Shown: positions 25,065-33,084 of the stretch, piece after piece
How the letters are laid out: every line of letters begins with the position of its first letter
Numbering within the stretch: position 1 is the stretch's first letter
From: Candidatus Latescibacterota bacterium
GTDB lineage: Bacteria; Latescibacterota; UBA2968
Direction: 5' to 3'
Assembly: GCA_022824945.1 (NCBI GenBank)
Contig: JAJDYX010000027.1
Location: forward strand, 1-64,000
DNA: 64,000 nucleotides
Program-made: the position numbers and the translations under genes
The notes under the pieces: generated by a model
Databases searched by the model: none
The model's input: only the letters and a program-made list of their open reading frames with translations
What the model was told of the DNA's origin: nothing

Positions 25065-26341
25065 GTTATCGCACAGCACCTGTTGAAATTCGAGATGGAG
25101 TCGCGGTATTGCCCCAGGCTCTGGATGCGGTTCTGCAATATTTTTCCAGCGTGCCCGAAATCGTCGAATGCGCGGTTTTATCGACGTGCAATCGTTCGGA
25201 AGTCTATTGTATTGCGACGGATATTCAAGCTGCTCGCGCGGCTGTGATCGCGGGGTGGAGCGAGCAAAGCGGATTGGATGCCGACGCATTGGAGCGTCAC
25301 ATGTTTGTCTATCGCGATGCCGAAGCTGTGCGCCACCTTTTCAGGGTCGCCTGTGGGTTGGATTCTATGGTAATGGGCGAGCCACAAATTGCCGGTCAGG
25401 TAAAAGAGGCCGGGGCTGCTGCACTATCTATGGGAACGAGTAAGACCGTGCTGAATCGATTATTTCGCGCTGCGACCGAGGCTTCAAAGCGGGCGCGCAC
25501 GGAAACGGAGATCGCAACGGGTGCAGTTTCTATCAGTTTTGCGGCAGTGGAACTCGCAAAGAAAATTTTCGGCAATCTCGAAGGACATACGGCTCTGGTG
25601 CTCGGTGCTGGCGAGATGAGTGAATTGACAGCGCGTCACCTCGCCGACAATGGGGTGAAGTCTTTGCTGGTGACGAGTCGCACATTAGCGCGGGCACAAA
25701 ATTTGGCAATGCGCGTGGGCGGTCGCGCCATTTCCTGGGACGATGGGATAGGCAATTTGCACGGGGCAGATGTTGTTATCAGTTCTACGAGCGCGGAAAC
25801 TTATGTTCTGGAACGCTCCCATGTGGCAACGGCGATGCAAAAGCGCAATAATCGCTCGATGTTTTTGATCGATATTGCCATGCCGCGCGATATCGATCCA
25901 GTAGTTGGCGATTTGTACAATGTGTTTTTGTACGATCTGGACGATCTGGAGTCTGTTGTTGGCGCGAATTTGGAGAAGCGAAAAATTGAAGCAGATAAAG
26001 TCAGTGCAATTATAGAAGAAGAGGTGGAGAACTTCTCTGCGTGGATCAATTCCCTGGCGGTTGTTCCTGCAATTGTGGCTCTGCGGGGACATTTTCAATC
26101 TTTTATGGATTCGGAACTCGCACAAGCAAAGCTCAGTGAATTTTCAGATGACCAACGCGCTCAAGTTGCCAATTTGATGCGCCGATTTATGAATAAGGTG
26201 CTGCACAAACCGGTGACGCGCCTTAGAGAGGCCGGCGAGGAAGAAGATGGTGGCGCTTATGTGGCGGCACTTTCATATTTGTTTGATCTGGTGGTTGAGG
26301 GAGATCCCAAAAAAGAGATTAAAGAGGTGCGTGGCTCATGA
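25040..26341 (+). CDS. hemA: Glutamyl-tRNA reductase
   Basis: A 433-residue enzyme reducing glutamyl-tRNA to glutamate-1-semialdehyde, the first committed step of C5-pathway tetrapyrrole synthesis. The catalytic Cys is Cys50 in LSTCNRSEVY. MGEPQIAGQVKEA is the substrate-recognition segment, VLGAGEMSELTARHL the NADPH loop, and FMNKVLHKPVTRLRE the C-terminal dimer helix. It overlaps the previous gene by 25 bp and hemC by 4 bp (ATGA), so the three genes are likely one operon. Confidence 0.95.
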   Translation: MSLVVIGLSYRTAPVEIRDGVAVLPQALDAVLQYFSSVPEIVECAVLSTCNRSEVYCIATDIQAARAAVIAGWSEQSGLDADALERHMFVYRDAEAVRHLFRVACGLDSMVMGEPQIAGQVKEAGAAALSMGTSKTVLNRLFRAATEASKRARTETEIATGAVSISFAAVELAKKIFGNLEGHTALVLGAGEMSELTARHLADNGVKSLLVTSRTLARAQNLAMRVGGRAISWDDGIGNLHGADVVISSTSAETYVLERSHVATAMQKRNNRSMFLIDIAMPRDIDPVVGDLYNVFLYDLDDLESVVGANLEKRKIEADKVSAIIEEEVENFSAWINSLAVVPAIVALRGHFQSFMDSELAQAKLSEFSDDQRAQVANLMRRFMNKVLHKPVTRLREAGEEEDGGAYVAALSYLFDLVVEGDPKKEIKEVRGS

Positions 26342-27288
26342 AGGTGGTTATTGGCAGTCGGGGAAGTGCGCTGGCTTTGTGGCAGGCCAATTGGGCAAAG
26401 AGAAAACTGGCGAGCGCATATCCCGATCTCAGCATTGTAATTGAGGTGATCAAAACGGAGGGAGACCGCCTATCGGAAACGCCTGTATCTCAAATCGGTG
26501 GCAAAGAGGTGTGGACAAAGGAGATCGAGCACGCGCTGCTGTCGGGTAGCATTGATCTGGCGGTTCACAGTTTGAAAGATTTGCCGACCAGGTTGCCAGA
26601 GGGATTGATTTTGGGCGCAATAAGTGCGCGCGAAGATGTGCGAGATGTGCTGGTCAGCAAAAATAATCAGATGTTTTGGGATTTGCCAGAAGGCGCGACG
26701 GTTGCAACGAGCAGTTTGCGGAGGCAGGCACAGTTGAAACACGTGCGACCGGATTTGAATTTTGTGGCGATTCGGGGGAATGTAGATACGCGCGTCAAAA
26801 AGCTCGAAACGGAAAATTTGGATGGTATTATTCTGGCGGCAGCGGGTTTGAAACGGTTGGGATTGGGAGATCGCATTGCGGAATTTATCGATCCTGAAAT
26901 CTGTTTGCCCGCGCCCGGACAGGCCGCGCTGGGGATAGAAATACGAGAAGGAGATGAGCGGACTACAGATCTCGTGCGCGTCTTGAATTGTGCTGAAACG
27001 CAGCAGGCCGTTACGGCAGAGCGCGCGATGCTGGCGGCATTGGGGGGAGACTGTGGCGTTCCAATAGGTGGATACGCGGCCGTTGACAAGGCTTCTATTG
27101 ATGTTCTGTTGCTGTCGGGCGTCGTTGCAACACCCGATGGGCGTCAGGTAATATCGCAGAGGATAGAAGGACAGGTATCATCACCCGAGCAGTTAGGAAT
27201 GCGCGTTGCCAAGGGATTGATTGAGCAAGGTGCGGGAGAGATTTTGGACCGGAGCCACACAGGGAGACACAGCGATGCGTTTTTTTAA
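26338..27288 (+). CDS. hemC: Porphobilinogen deaminase (hydroxymethylbilane synthase)
   Basis: A 316-residue enzyme that polymerises four porphobilinogens into hydroxymethylbilane. The catalytic Asp81 lies in VHSLKDLPT, SSLRRQAQLK contributes substrate-binding Arg residues, and Cys239 in GGDCGVPIGGYA carries the dipyrromethane cofactor. The start overlaps the hemA stop by 4 bp. The 3' end overlaps the ATG of the next gene, an unrelated AAA ATPase, by 14 bp, which marks the left boundary of foreign-looking material. The usual next gene, hemD, is found only at 33085. Confidence 0.95.
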   Translation: MKVVIGSRGSALALWQANWAKRKLASAYPDLSIVIEVIKTEGDRLSETPVSQIGGKEVWTKEIEHALLSGSIDLAVHSLKDLPTRLPEGLILGAISAREDVRDVLVSKNNQMFWDLPEGATVATSSLRRQAQLKHVRPDLNFVAIRGNVDTRVKKLETENLDGIILAAAGLKRLGLGDRIAEFIDPEICLPAPGQAALGIEIREGDERTTDLVRVLNCAETQQAVTAERAMLAALGGDCGVPIGGYAAVDKASIDVLLLSGVVATPDGRQVISQRIEGQVSSPEQLGMRVAKGLIEQGAGEILDRSHTGRHSDAFF

Positions 27289-28849
27289 TACGACCGGGCC
27301 AGTGGTGGCTGCGGATCATTATTGCATCCCGCCTTTGGAAAGGCTCAACCTTGCCGAGGTTCGCCGGCTTATCCGCGACAAACGCTATTTCGTTCTGCAC
27401 GCACCCCGGCAGACGGGCAAGACCTCTGCCCTGCTGGCGTTGCGCGACCTGCTCAATGCCGAAAGCGACTATCGCTGCGTGTACGTCAATATCGAGGGTG
27501 CCCAGGCCATGCGCGAAGATGTGGAACGGGCGATGCAGGTCATCTTAGGCACACTATCTTCCTGGGCGCGTTTGACGCTGAGCGACGAATTTTTGACCGA
27601 GAATTGGGCTGGCATCTTCGCCGAGTTCGGTGCGGGTGCGCTTGGCGAGGCGTTGACGCGCTGGGCACAGGCGGATCCTAAGCCACTGGTGCTGCTCATC
27701 GACGAGATAGATTCCTTGATCGGGGACACGCTGTTGGCCGTGCTGCGGCAGTTGCGAGCGGGCTATGTTCTGCGTCCGACGAGTTTTCCGCAAAGCGTGG
27801 TGTTGTGCGGGGTGCGCGATGTGCGCGACTATCGCATCCAGTCAACGGCGGAGAATGCGATCATTGCCGGTGGTAGCGCGTTCAACATCAAAGCGCGGTC
27901 ATTGCGCCTGGGCGACTTCTCGCAGGATGAAGTGCTCGCCCTGCTCGGTCAGCACACCGAAGAGACAGGACAGGTGTTTAGCCCCGACGCGCTTGAGACG
28001 GTCTGGACACAGACGCAAGGGCAACCGTGGCTGGTCAACGCACTGGCGGATGAAACCTGCTTTCGGGATGAGGCTACAGAGAAGCAGCGCAGGGCGATTA
28101 CCGCGGACGATATCCGCGAAGCGCAAGAGCAACTCATCCTGCGCCGAGAAACGCATTTGGATCAGTTGGCCGACAAGCTCAAGGAAGACCGCGTACAGCG
28201 TGTGATTGAACCGCTTTTGAGTGGGGCTGAGGAGCGTCGCTTTATTGACCGCGACCTGGAGTATGTGCGCGATCTGGGTCTCGTGGCTCAAGACCGTCCG
28301 TTGCGTGTCGCCAATCCGATCTATGCCGAGGTCGTCCCCCGCGAGTTGACGTGGGTAATTCAAGAGGAGTTTGAACAGGAAACGGCATGGTATATCGATG
28401 CCGATGGCAACTTAAATGTGGTCAAATTGCTCACCGAGTTTCAGACCTTCTTCCGCGAGCACTCAGAGCATTGGGTGACGCGGTTTCAATATCAGGAAGC
28501 GGGTCCGCAGTTGCTGTTGCAGGCATTCTTGCAGCGCATCGTGAACAGCGGCGGACGCATTGAACGGGAGTATGGCCTGGGGCGGATGCGTACGGATTTG
28601 CTGATCGTCTGGCCGCGAGGCGATCAGACGCACAAAATTGTGATTGAGTGCAAAATACTCCACAAGAGCCTGGAGCAAACCATTGCCGAGGGCCTGGAGC
28701 AGACCGCAGAGTACATGGACCGGTGCGATGCGGAGGCGGGTCATCTGGTGATTTTTGATCGCCGAGAAGGCAGGCGTTGGGCAGATAAAGTGTTCCACAA
28801 TCGCCAAACGTCGCGCAGTGGTGTCGAGATCGATATTTGGGGCATGTGA
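27275..28849 (+). CDS. AAA-like ATPase with C-terminal PD-(D/E)XK nuclease-like domain
   Basis: A 524-residue two-domain protein. The N-terminal P-loop is APRQTGKTSALLAL (about residues 43-56) and Walker B is VLLIDEIDSLIG, as in archaeal-type AAA-like ATPases. A middle winged-helix-like region follows. The C-terminus has RMRTDLLIVWP then KIVIECKIL, an Asp...Glu-x-Lys arrangement typical of PD-(D/E)XK nucleases. It starts at ATG 27275, where AGGGAGA precedes it, inside the end of hemC. Its DNA is visibly more GC-rich than hemC (one sampled 60-base line is 63 percent against 48 percent), a sign of transfer. Related proteins are scattered in bacteria with uncertain function, possibly defence or mobile-element linked. 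Confidence 0.75.
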   Translation: MRFFNTTGPVVAADHYCIPPLERLNLAEVRRLIRDKRYFVLHAPRQTGKTSALLALRDLLNAESDYRCVYVNIEGAQAMREDVERAMQVILGTLSSWARLTLSDEFLTENWAGIFAEFGAGALGEALTRWAQADPKPLVLLIDEIDSLIGDTLLAVLRQLRAGYVLRPTSFPQSVVLCGVRDVRDYRIQSTAENAIIAGGSAFNIKARSLRLGDFSQDEVLALLGQHTEETGQVFSPDALETVWTQTQGQPWLVNALADETCFRDEATEKQRRAITADDIREAQEQLILRRETHLDQLADKLKEDRVQRVIEPLLSGAEERRFIDRDLEYVRDLGLVAQDRPLRVANPIYAEVVPRELTWVIQEEFEQETAWYIDADGNLNVVKLLTEFQTFFREHSEHWVTRFQYQEAGPQLLLQAFLQRIVNSGGRIEREYGLGRMRTDLLIVWPRGDQTHKIVIECKILHKSLEQTIAEGLEQTAEYMDRCDAEAGHLVIFDRREGRRWADKVFHNRQTSRSGVEIDIWGM

Positions 28850-28894
28850 TGCAACGTCAACTACTGGAAGTGAACTCCTCTACAGGAGACTGCG

Positions 28895-30979
28895 GTGAGT
28901 GAATTTGAACCGCCTGTTTACGAGGCAGGGGCATTTTGGAGGCAGGTGAAACGCGGCATTTCGGATCTGATGCTGCCGGAGAATGTGTCGGATCCGAAAA
29001 GCGAGGCGGTCGCCTGGCGTGCGTGGCATGCCTATCTGGCAGGCAGGATCCAACCGACGTGGCATTTCGATTCGAAGCGATTCGGCGACGCTATGCAAAC
29101 ATACTGGCCGGGGTTGGCACGGGTCTGGATTGAGGAGTCGGATCGGTTGATTAATGGAAAAATGGTGTATGGGGAGTCGGTAGTGCCTTATGAGCCAGGA
29201 GTCGGGCTGGATTGGAACTCGAATCCGGATCGAACTATGAACTGGGGCGGGTTGCATTATATGTTTTTTATGAGGTGGCCGATCCGGGCGGCGATGTTGA
29301 CCGGCGAGGGGAAATATGTGCGGGCGGTTGCGGACTGCATGCAGAGCTATCTCGACCAGATCGATGATATTCGCGACGAGGCGATGGTGTTGAAGCGTGG
29401 GGTGAAGGCGGGTGGAATTTATACGGTTTGGAATACGTTATCCGTCGGGTTGAAGCTGAAGGCGCTGGGCGAGGCGCTGTACGCGTTGCGCGCCCATCCA
29501 GAGTGGACAGTAGCGGATTGCCGGGCGGCGTCCATCCTGATCTGGCGCCTGGCGCAGCATCTGCATGGGCAAGTGGCTTCACAGACCGCAGTGGCGTGGC
29601 AGCAGCAGCTAAATTTCATTGCTTCGGGCAGCGGCGGTATGGGCGGTGTCGGAGCGTTGCTCCCGGAATGGGAGGCTGCTGAGGGCTGGCTGGAAACGGG
29701 GCGGCAGATTCAGGAAGTGTTGCTTTTGAACCAGGTCTATCCGGATGGATTTCAAAAAGAAATCTGCACGCAATATCACAAGACGGTCATCCGGTCATTT
29801 GCAACTCTGCAGATGATTTTGGCCCGTCGTGGGCTACCCAGCTTCTACGATACCGAGCCTTTTCGAACGCGGTTTCTTGCGATGCACCGATTTATAGCTG
29901 AGATTCTGACACCGGATGGTTTTACGCCAGCTATTAATTCGGCGGTGTACGCACAGGATTGGCCCGCATTCCTGGCCTCTGGAAATAGCTTCTTCAAAGA
30001 TCCGGTGCTTCAGTGGCACATCGACCGCGGGTATCATCCCCAGTTTGTGCCGGTACAGAAGGGTGGCGTGGGGTGGGGCAACACAATATTGAACGATCTG
30101 TGTGTTCCAAATCCGACAGGTGAGCTACAAAGGGCACCTGCACCGGTTTCGCGCCTGTTTTCTGATTCGGGTATCGCCGTGCTTCGCGATGGCTGGGACC
30201 GCGAGGCGAACGTGCTGGTCCTGGATTTCGGGCATCCGGAAGGCGGACATGCTTACGGGGCACAGGCTTCGTTTTCAGCCTGGGTGAAGGGCCGGCCAGC
30301 AGCCCTGTCTCCGGGGTCTCCATTTGCATATAGCGATCCGGATTATCGTACCTGGTATCATAGCACGCGGGGACAGAATACGGTCTGGATTGACGAGGAT
30401 GATCAAGACCTCTGGCGCCCGGGGGAAAAACGAAGGGTCTGGGGACGGATGCTCGATTGGCGGGATGAAGAAGCGGAGGCGTATGTACGCATCTCTCACG
30501 AAGGATACTTGCGCTCGAAGGGGGTGCGGCACGAACGTGCGGTGCTGCTGAAAAAGGGGAGATATTTTCTGATTTACGACCTGCTGGATGCCGCGGAAAG
30601 TGATGTTGCGCACACGCTGCGCTGGACGCTGCGTTGCCCTGACGAACTGCGCGAGGTAGAAAATCGCATGGTTGTAAGCACTGGAGATCCGGGTATCAAG
30701 CTGGCACCTGCGTGGTCGGACGCGATTCGCGATGTGGAAATTGGTTGGGGACCGAGCATGGTCCCGTTGACCTATCGACAGAACATGTCGGCGCAAAAGG
30801 CGCAGGTCTGTCATGTTCGATTCATGCAGAAGATTGATGCTGGCACGCAGGCGCGGTTTCTGGTGTTGATGATCTCAGGGGAATGTCGAGACGGAGCGGT
30901 TCAAGGCGCGGTCGCTGACGGTAGAATTGAGGCCACCGTCACGGCGTGGGGAGAAACAGAGCGCATTGTTCTGAAATGA
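28895..30979 (+). CDS. Heparinase II/III-like polysaccharide lyase family protein
   Basis: A 694-residue protein with an N-terminal alpha-toroid (about residues 60-380, with FQKEICTQYHKTVIRSF matching the conserved Tyr/His region) and a C-terminal beta-sandwich starting near SRLFSDSGIAVLRDGWD. LDFGHPEGGHAYGAQASF and RGQNTVWIDEDDQDL match the heparinase II/III-like and alginate-lyase-like C-terminal domain. No signal peptide is visible at the GTG start (28895, preceded by CAGGAGA), so it may be cytoplasmic or the start may be misplaced. It probably cleaves uronate-containing oligosaccharides. It lies in the block that interrupts the tetrapyrrole genes. Confidence 0.7.
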   Translation: MSEFEPPVYEAGAFWRQVKRGISDLMLPENVSDPKSEAVAWRAWHAYLAGRIQPTWHFDSKRFGDAMQTYWPGLARVWIEESDRLINGKMVYGESVVPYEPGVGLDWNSNPDRTMNWGGLHYMFFMRWPIRAAMLTGEGKYVRAVADCMQSYLDQIDDIRDEAMVLKRGVKAGGIYTVWNTLSVGLKLKALGEALYALRAHPEWTVADCRAASILIWRLAQHLHGQVASQTAVAWQQQLNFIASGSGGMGGVGALLPEWEAAEGWLETGRQIQEVLLLNQVYPDGFQKEICTQYHKTVIRSFATLQMILARRGLPSFYDTEPFRTRFLAMHRFIAEILTPDGFTPAINSAVYAQDWPAFLASGNSFFKDPVLQWHIDRGYHPQFVPVQKGGVGWGNTILNDLCVPNPTGELQRAPAPVSRLFSDSGIAVLRDGWDREANVLVLDFGHPEGGHAYGAQASFSAWVKGRPAALSPGSPFAYSDPDYRTWYHSTRGQNTVWIDEDDQDLWRPGEKRRVWGRMLDWRDEEAEAYVRISHEGYLRSKGVRHERAVLLKKGRYFLIYDLLDAAESDVAHTLRWTLRCPDELREVENRMVVSTGDPGIKLAPAWSDAIRDVEIGWGPSMVPLTYRQNMSAQKAQVCHVRFMQKIDAGTQARFLVLMISGECRDGAVQGAVADGRIEATVTAWGETERIVLK

Positions 30980-31038
30980 TGTCATGCTATTGTGTCTATG
31001 CGTAACATCTGTTAAGAAAATGGAAACTGGGACAATTT

Positions 31039-31563
31039 TTGAATATTAGGACACAATTACTGTTTCTCACGTCTAATAAGACGCTTGGGCAAGTGGCTGT
31101 TGGCGCGATGAAGGTCGATGGGCAAGCGGTCAGTGGCGATGGTGCTCTGGTCGAGTTTACGTTTAAAACCACACAGACACCTCTTGCCTCTGATTTTCAG
31201 ATCCTCGACGGTGTGATGGTTGATTTGGCTGGCGGTATTGATGCGATTACCAATATTGAAATTGGCTCCCTCAAGCCCATGCCCACAGAGTATGCCCTGG
31301 AACAAAATATCCCAAATCCTTTTAACCCCTCCACGAGTATTGAATATCGGTTGCCCGAAGCCGGTGATGTCCAACTGGTGATCTACAATCTGCTCGGTCA
31401 GGAAGTCCGCACCCTGATTCAAGAGACAATGGATGCGGGTTTTCACTCGGCGGTTTGGGATGGCAGGGATGAGTTTGGCAAGCAAGTCGCCAGTGGGATT
31501 TATATTTATCGCATGTCAGTGGGCGATTTTAGCCAGGTTCAGCGCATGATGTTGCTGAAATAA
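31039..31563 (+). pseudogene. 5'-truncated copy of the cohesin-like/sorting-domain gene at 34685
   Basis: The frame encodes only the second half of the protein at 34685-35491. From 31063 onward it aligns without gaps to 34991 onward and stays similar to about 31574, just past the stop. By hand I count about 35 differences in 501 bases (about 93 percent identity). The signal peptide and first cohesin-like strands are missing and the only start is a TTG with no ribosome site. The C-terminal sorting region (NPFNPSTSIEYRLPEAG, YNLLGQEVRTL) is intact. It is best read as a gene fragment left by a duplication or recombination event. Confidence 0.75.
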
Positions 31564-31618
31564 TGGCGCGTTCTGGCGCAGTCTAACGGTTCAAAATCTG
31601 CCCCACCCCCAAATCGGA

Positions 31619-31906
31619 TCACATAGGTGTCGCGTGCAACCGAAAGCCCAATGCGTGTATAACCTTGAGCACGGTGGCAAAACCCGGATTCCCGTCAGGT
31701 GACAATGCTTTATAGAGGCTTGTGCGTCCGAGACCTGTTTCACGGGCAATTTGTGTCATACCTTTGGCAGAGGCGATATCGCCTAAAGCCGCAGTAATTA
31801 AATTGGGATCGCCATCCTCGAGCACGGCTTCAAGATAAGCGGCGATATCTTCTTTGGTTTTCAGATGGGTCGCAGCATTCCAGGGATGTGTGTTCGTTTT
31901 TCCCAT
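31619..31906 (-). CDS. HigA-like antitoxin (addiction module antidote, HTH)
   Basis: A 95-residue DNA-binding protein. SAKGMTQIARETGLGRTSLYKALS is a helix-turn-helix of the putative addiction-module antidote family, preceded by the family segment LKTKEDIAAYLEAVLEDGDP. ATG 31906 (minus) is chosen because AGGAGGAGA lies just upstream; a longer frame to 31984 would run into the toxin gene. It begins 13 bp after the toxin stop, giving the toxin-first order common for HigBA-type modules. It should neutralise the toxin and repress the pair through the inverted repeat at 32220. Confidence 0.85.
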   Translation of the reverse strand: MGKTNTHPWNAATHLKTKEDIAAYLEAVLEDGDPNLITAALGDIASAKGMTQIARETGLGRTSLYKALSPDGNPGFATVLKVIHALGFRLHATPM

Positions 31907-31919
31907 GATTATCTCCTCC

Positions 31920-32210
31920 TCATAAATTGCGCGCCAAACTCTGTGCTGTTTTAATATCTCGATTTTGTGTTCGTTTGTCACCACCAGCGAGTAGAATTAC
32001 CAGCGTTTGGCCTTGCTGCGTAAAATACACGCGGTAGCCTGGGCCATAGTTAATTCGCAACTCTGAAACACCTTGTCCAACGGGTTTTGCATCGCCAAAA
32101 TTGCCCAGTGAGAGACGCCGAATCCGGGTATTAATACGTGCGCGTGCATGTCGATCACGTAGTTTGTCGAACCATTGGATGTAAACATTTGTCTGACGAA
32201 TTGCTATCAT
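31920..32210 (-). CDS. RelE/ParE-superfamily toxin (HigB-like addiction module killer protein)
   Basis: A 96-residue toxin of the short HigB-type family. WFDKLRDRHARARINTRIRRLSLGN-type helices are followed by VSELRINYGPGYRVYF, where the Tyr/Arg strand is the signature of RelE-fold mRNA interferases, and LVILLAGGDKRTQNRDI at the C-terminus. Expected action is ribosome-dependent mRNA cleavage. It precedes its antitoxin on the same transcript. A near-perfect palindrome sits 10 bp upstream of the start. The module lies in the interrupted region between hemC and cobA-hemD. Confidence 0.85.
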   Translation of the reverse strand: MIAIRQTNVYIQWFDKLRDRHARARINTRIRRLSLGNFGDAKPVGQGVSELRINYGPGYRVYFTQQGQTLVILLAGGDKRTQNRDIKTAQSLARNL

Positions 32211-32219
32211 CTATTAAAT

Positions 32220-32235
32220 GTATCTTATAGGATAC
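32220..32235. promoter_or_regulatory. Operator-like palindrome of the toxin-antitoxin pair
   Basis: GTATCTTATAGGATAC is a 16-base inverted repeat with one mismatched pair. It lies 10 bp upstream of the toxin start, where HigA-type antitoxins usually bind for autoregulation. Confidence 0.6.
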
Positions 32236-32397
32236 AAAAAAACAAGGGATAAAAGATGCTTCACAGGTCTATACGGAGCCCATGCCACAATGATAAATTT
32301 CATATATCTGGGGTTGTGGAATAGGAGTCAGGTAGTTATATTTCTCGCAAGCGAATGGTGGAAGGAAAGGACATAATGAACACGAGGATCAGAAGAA

Positions 32398-33054
32398 ATG
32401 GCCCTGTTGACAGATGAAGAATTGTTAGAGACGCTTGAGAAGCAGTTGCCGTCTTTGCTTGCGCGGCATCCAGAGATGGAACAGCGAATCTATATGGCTT
32501 TTATGCGGACGTTTGCCACGAAGGAAGAAGTAGCAGCAGTGCTTTCTGAGCTACGCGATTTTCGAGGCGAATTTAATGCGTTTCAGTCGGAAATGGCAAC
32601 GTTTCAGTCGGAAGCCAATGAGCGGTTTGACGACATGGATCAGCGATTTTCCGATCTGAGAGATTGGGTCGAGATGATTGTGGGGCGTTTCCAAACGCGG
32701 TCTGGCAAAAAACTGGAGGATGTTGTCGCAGGCACAATGAGATTGGTACTTGGGCGAGACGATATTGTATCCGAAAATGTTCGCTTGCGACAGCCCTTGG
32801 AAGATGCGGATGGCATGATCGGGCCTTCAGGACGCCGCTACGAAGTCGATATTCTGGTTGATAACAGCACCTTGCTGGTGTTTGAGGTGAAGTCTGTTTG
32901 TGAGGTGGAAGATGTGGACCGCTTTGCCGATAAAGTGGCGTTGATGCGGACATTGCATCCCGATAAAACAGTTGAAGGAGCAATCGTAACCATGGCGCCG
33001 CTCAATCAGGTTGAAGCGCGGCGTGTTGAATGGGGTATCAAATTGGTGCATTGA
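32398..33054 (+). CDS. Coiled-coil protein with PD-(D/E)XK-like domain (DUF3782-like)
   Basis: A 218-residue protein. Residues about 45-95 form a coiled coil with heptad-like repeats (EFNAFQSEMATFQSEANERFDDMDQRF region). The C-terminal half has RYEVDILVDNSTLLVFEVKS, the Asp...Glu-x-Lys core of a PD-(D/E)XK nuclease fold. Such proteins are common, often multi-copy, in cyanobacteria and uncultured phyla, and are usually left as DUF3782-like hypotheticals. Activity has not been established as far as I know. It is the last gene before the cobA-hemD fusion and so belongs to the inserted block. Confidence 0.6.
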   Translation: MALLTDEELLETLEKQLPSLLARHPEMEQRIYMAFMRTFATKEEVAAVLSELRDFRGEFNAFQSEMATFQSEANERFDDMDQRFSDLRDWVEMIVGRFQTRSGKKLEDVVAGTMRLVLGRDDIVSENVRLRQPLEDADGMIGPSGRRYEVDILVDNSTLLVFEVKSVCEVEDVDRFADKVALMRTLHPDKTVEGAIVTMAPLNQVEARRVEWGIKLVH

Positions 33055-33084
33055 GAACCCCATTTAGATTACGATGGATTGTTT

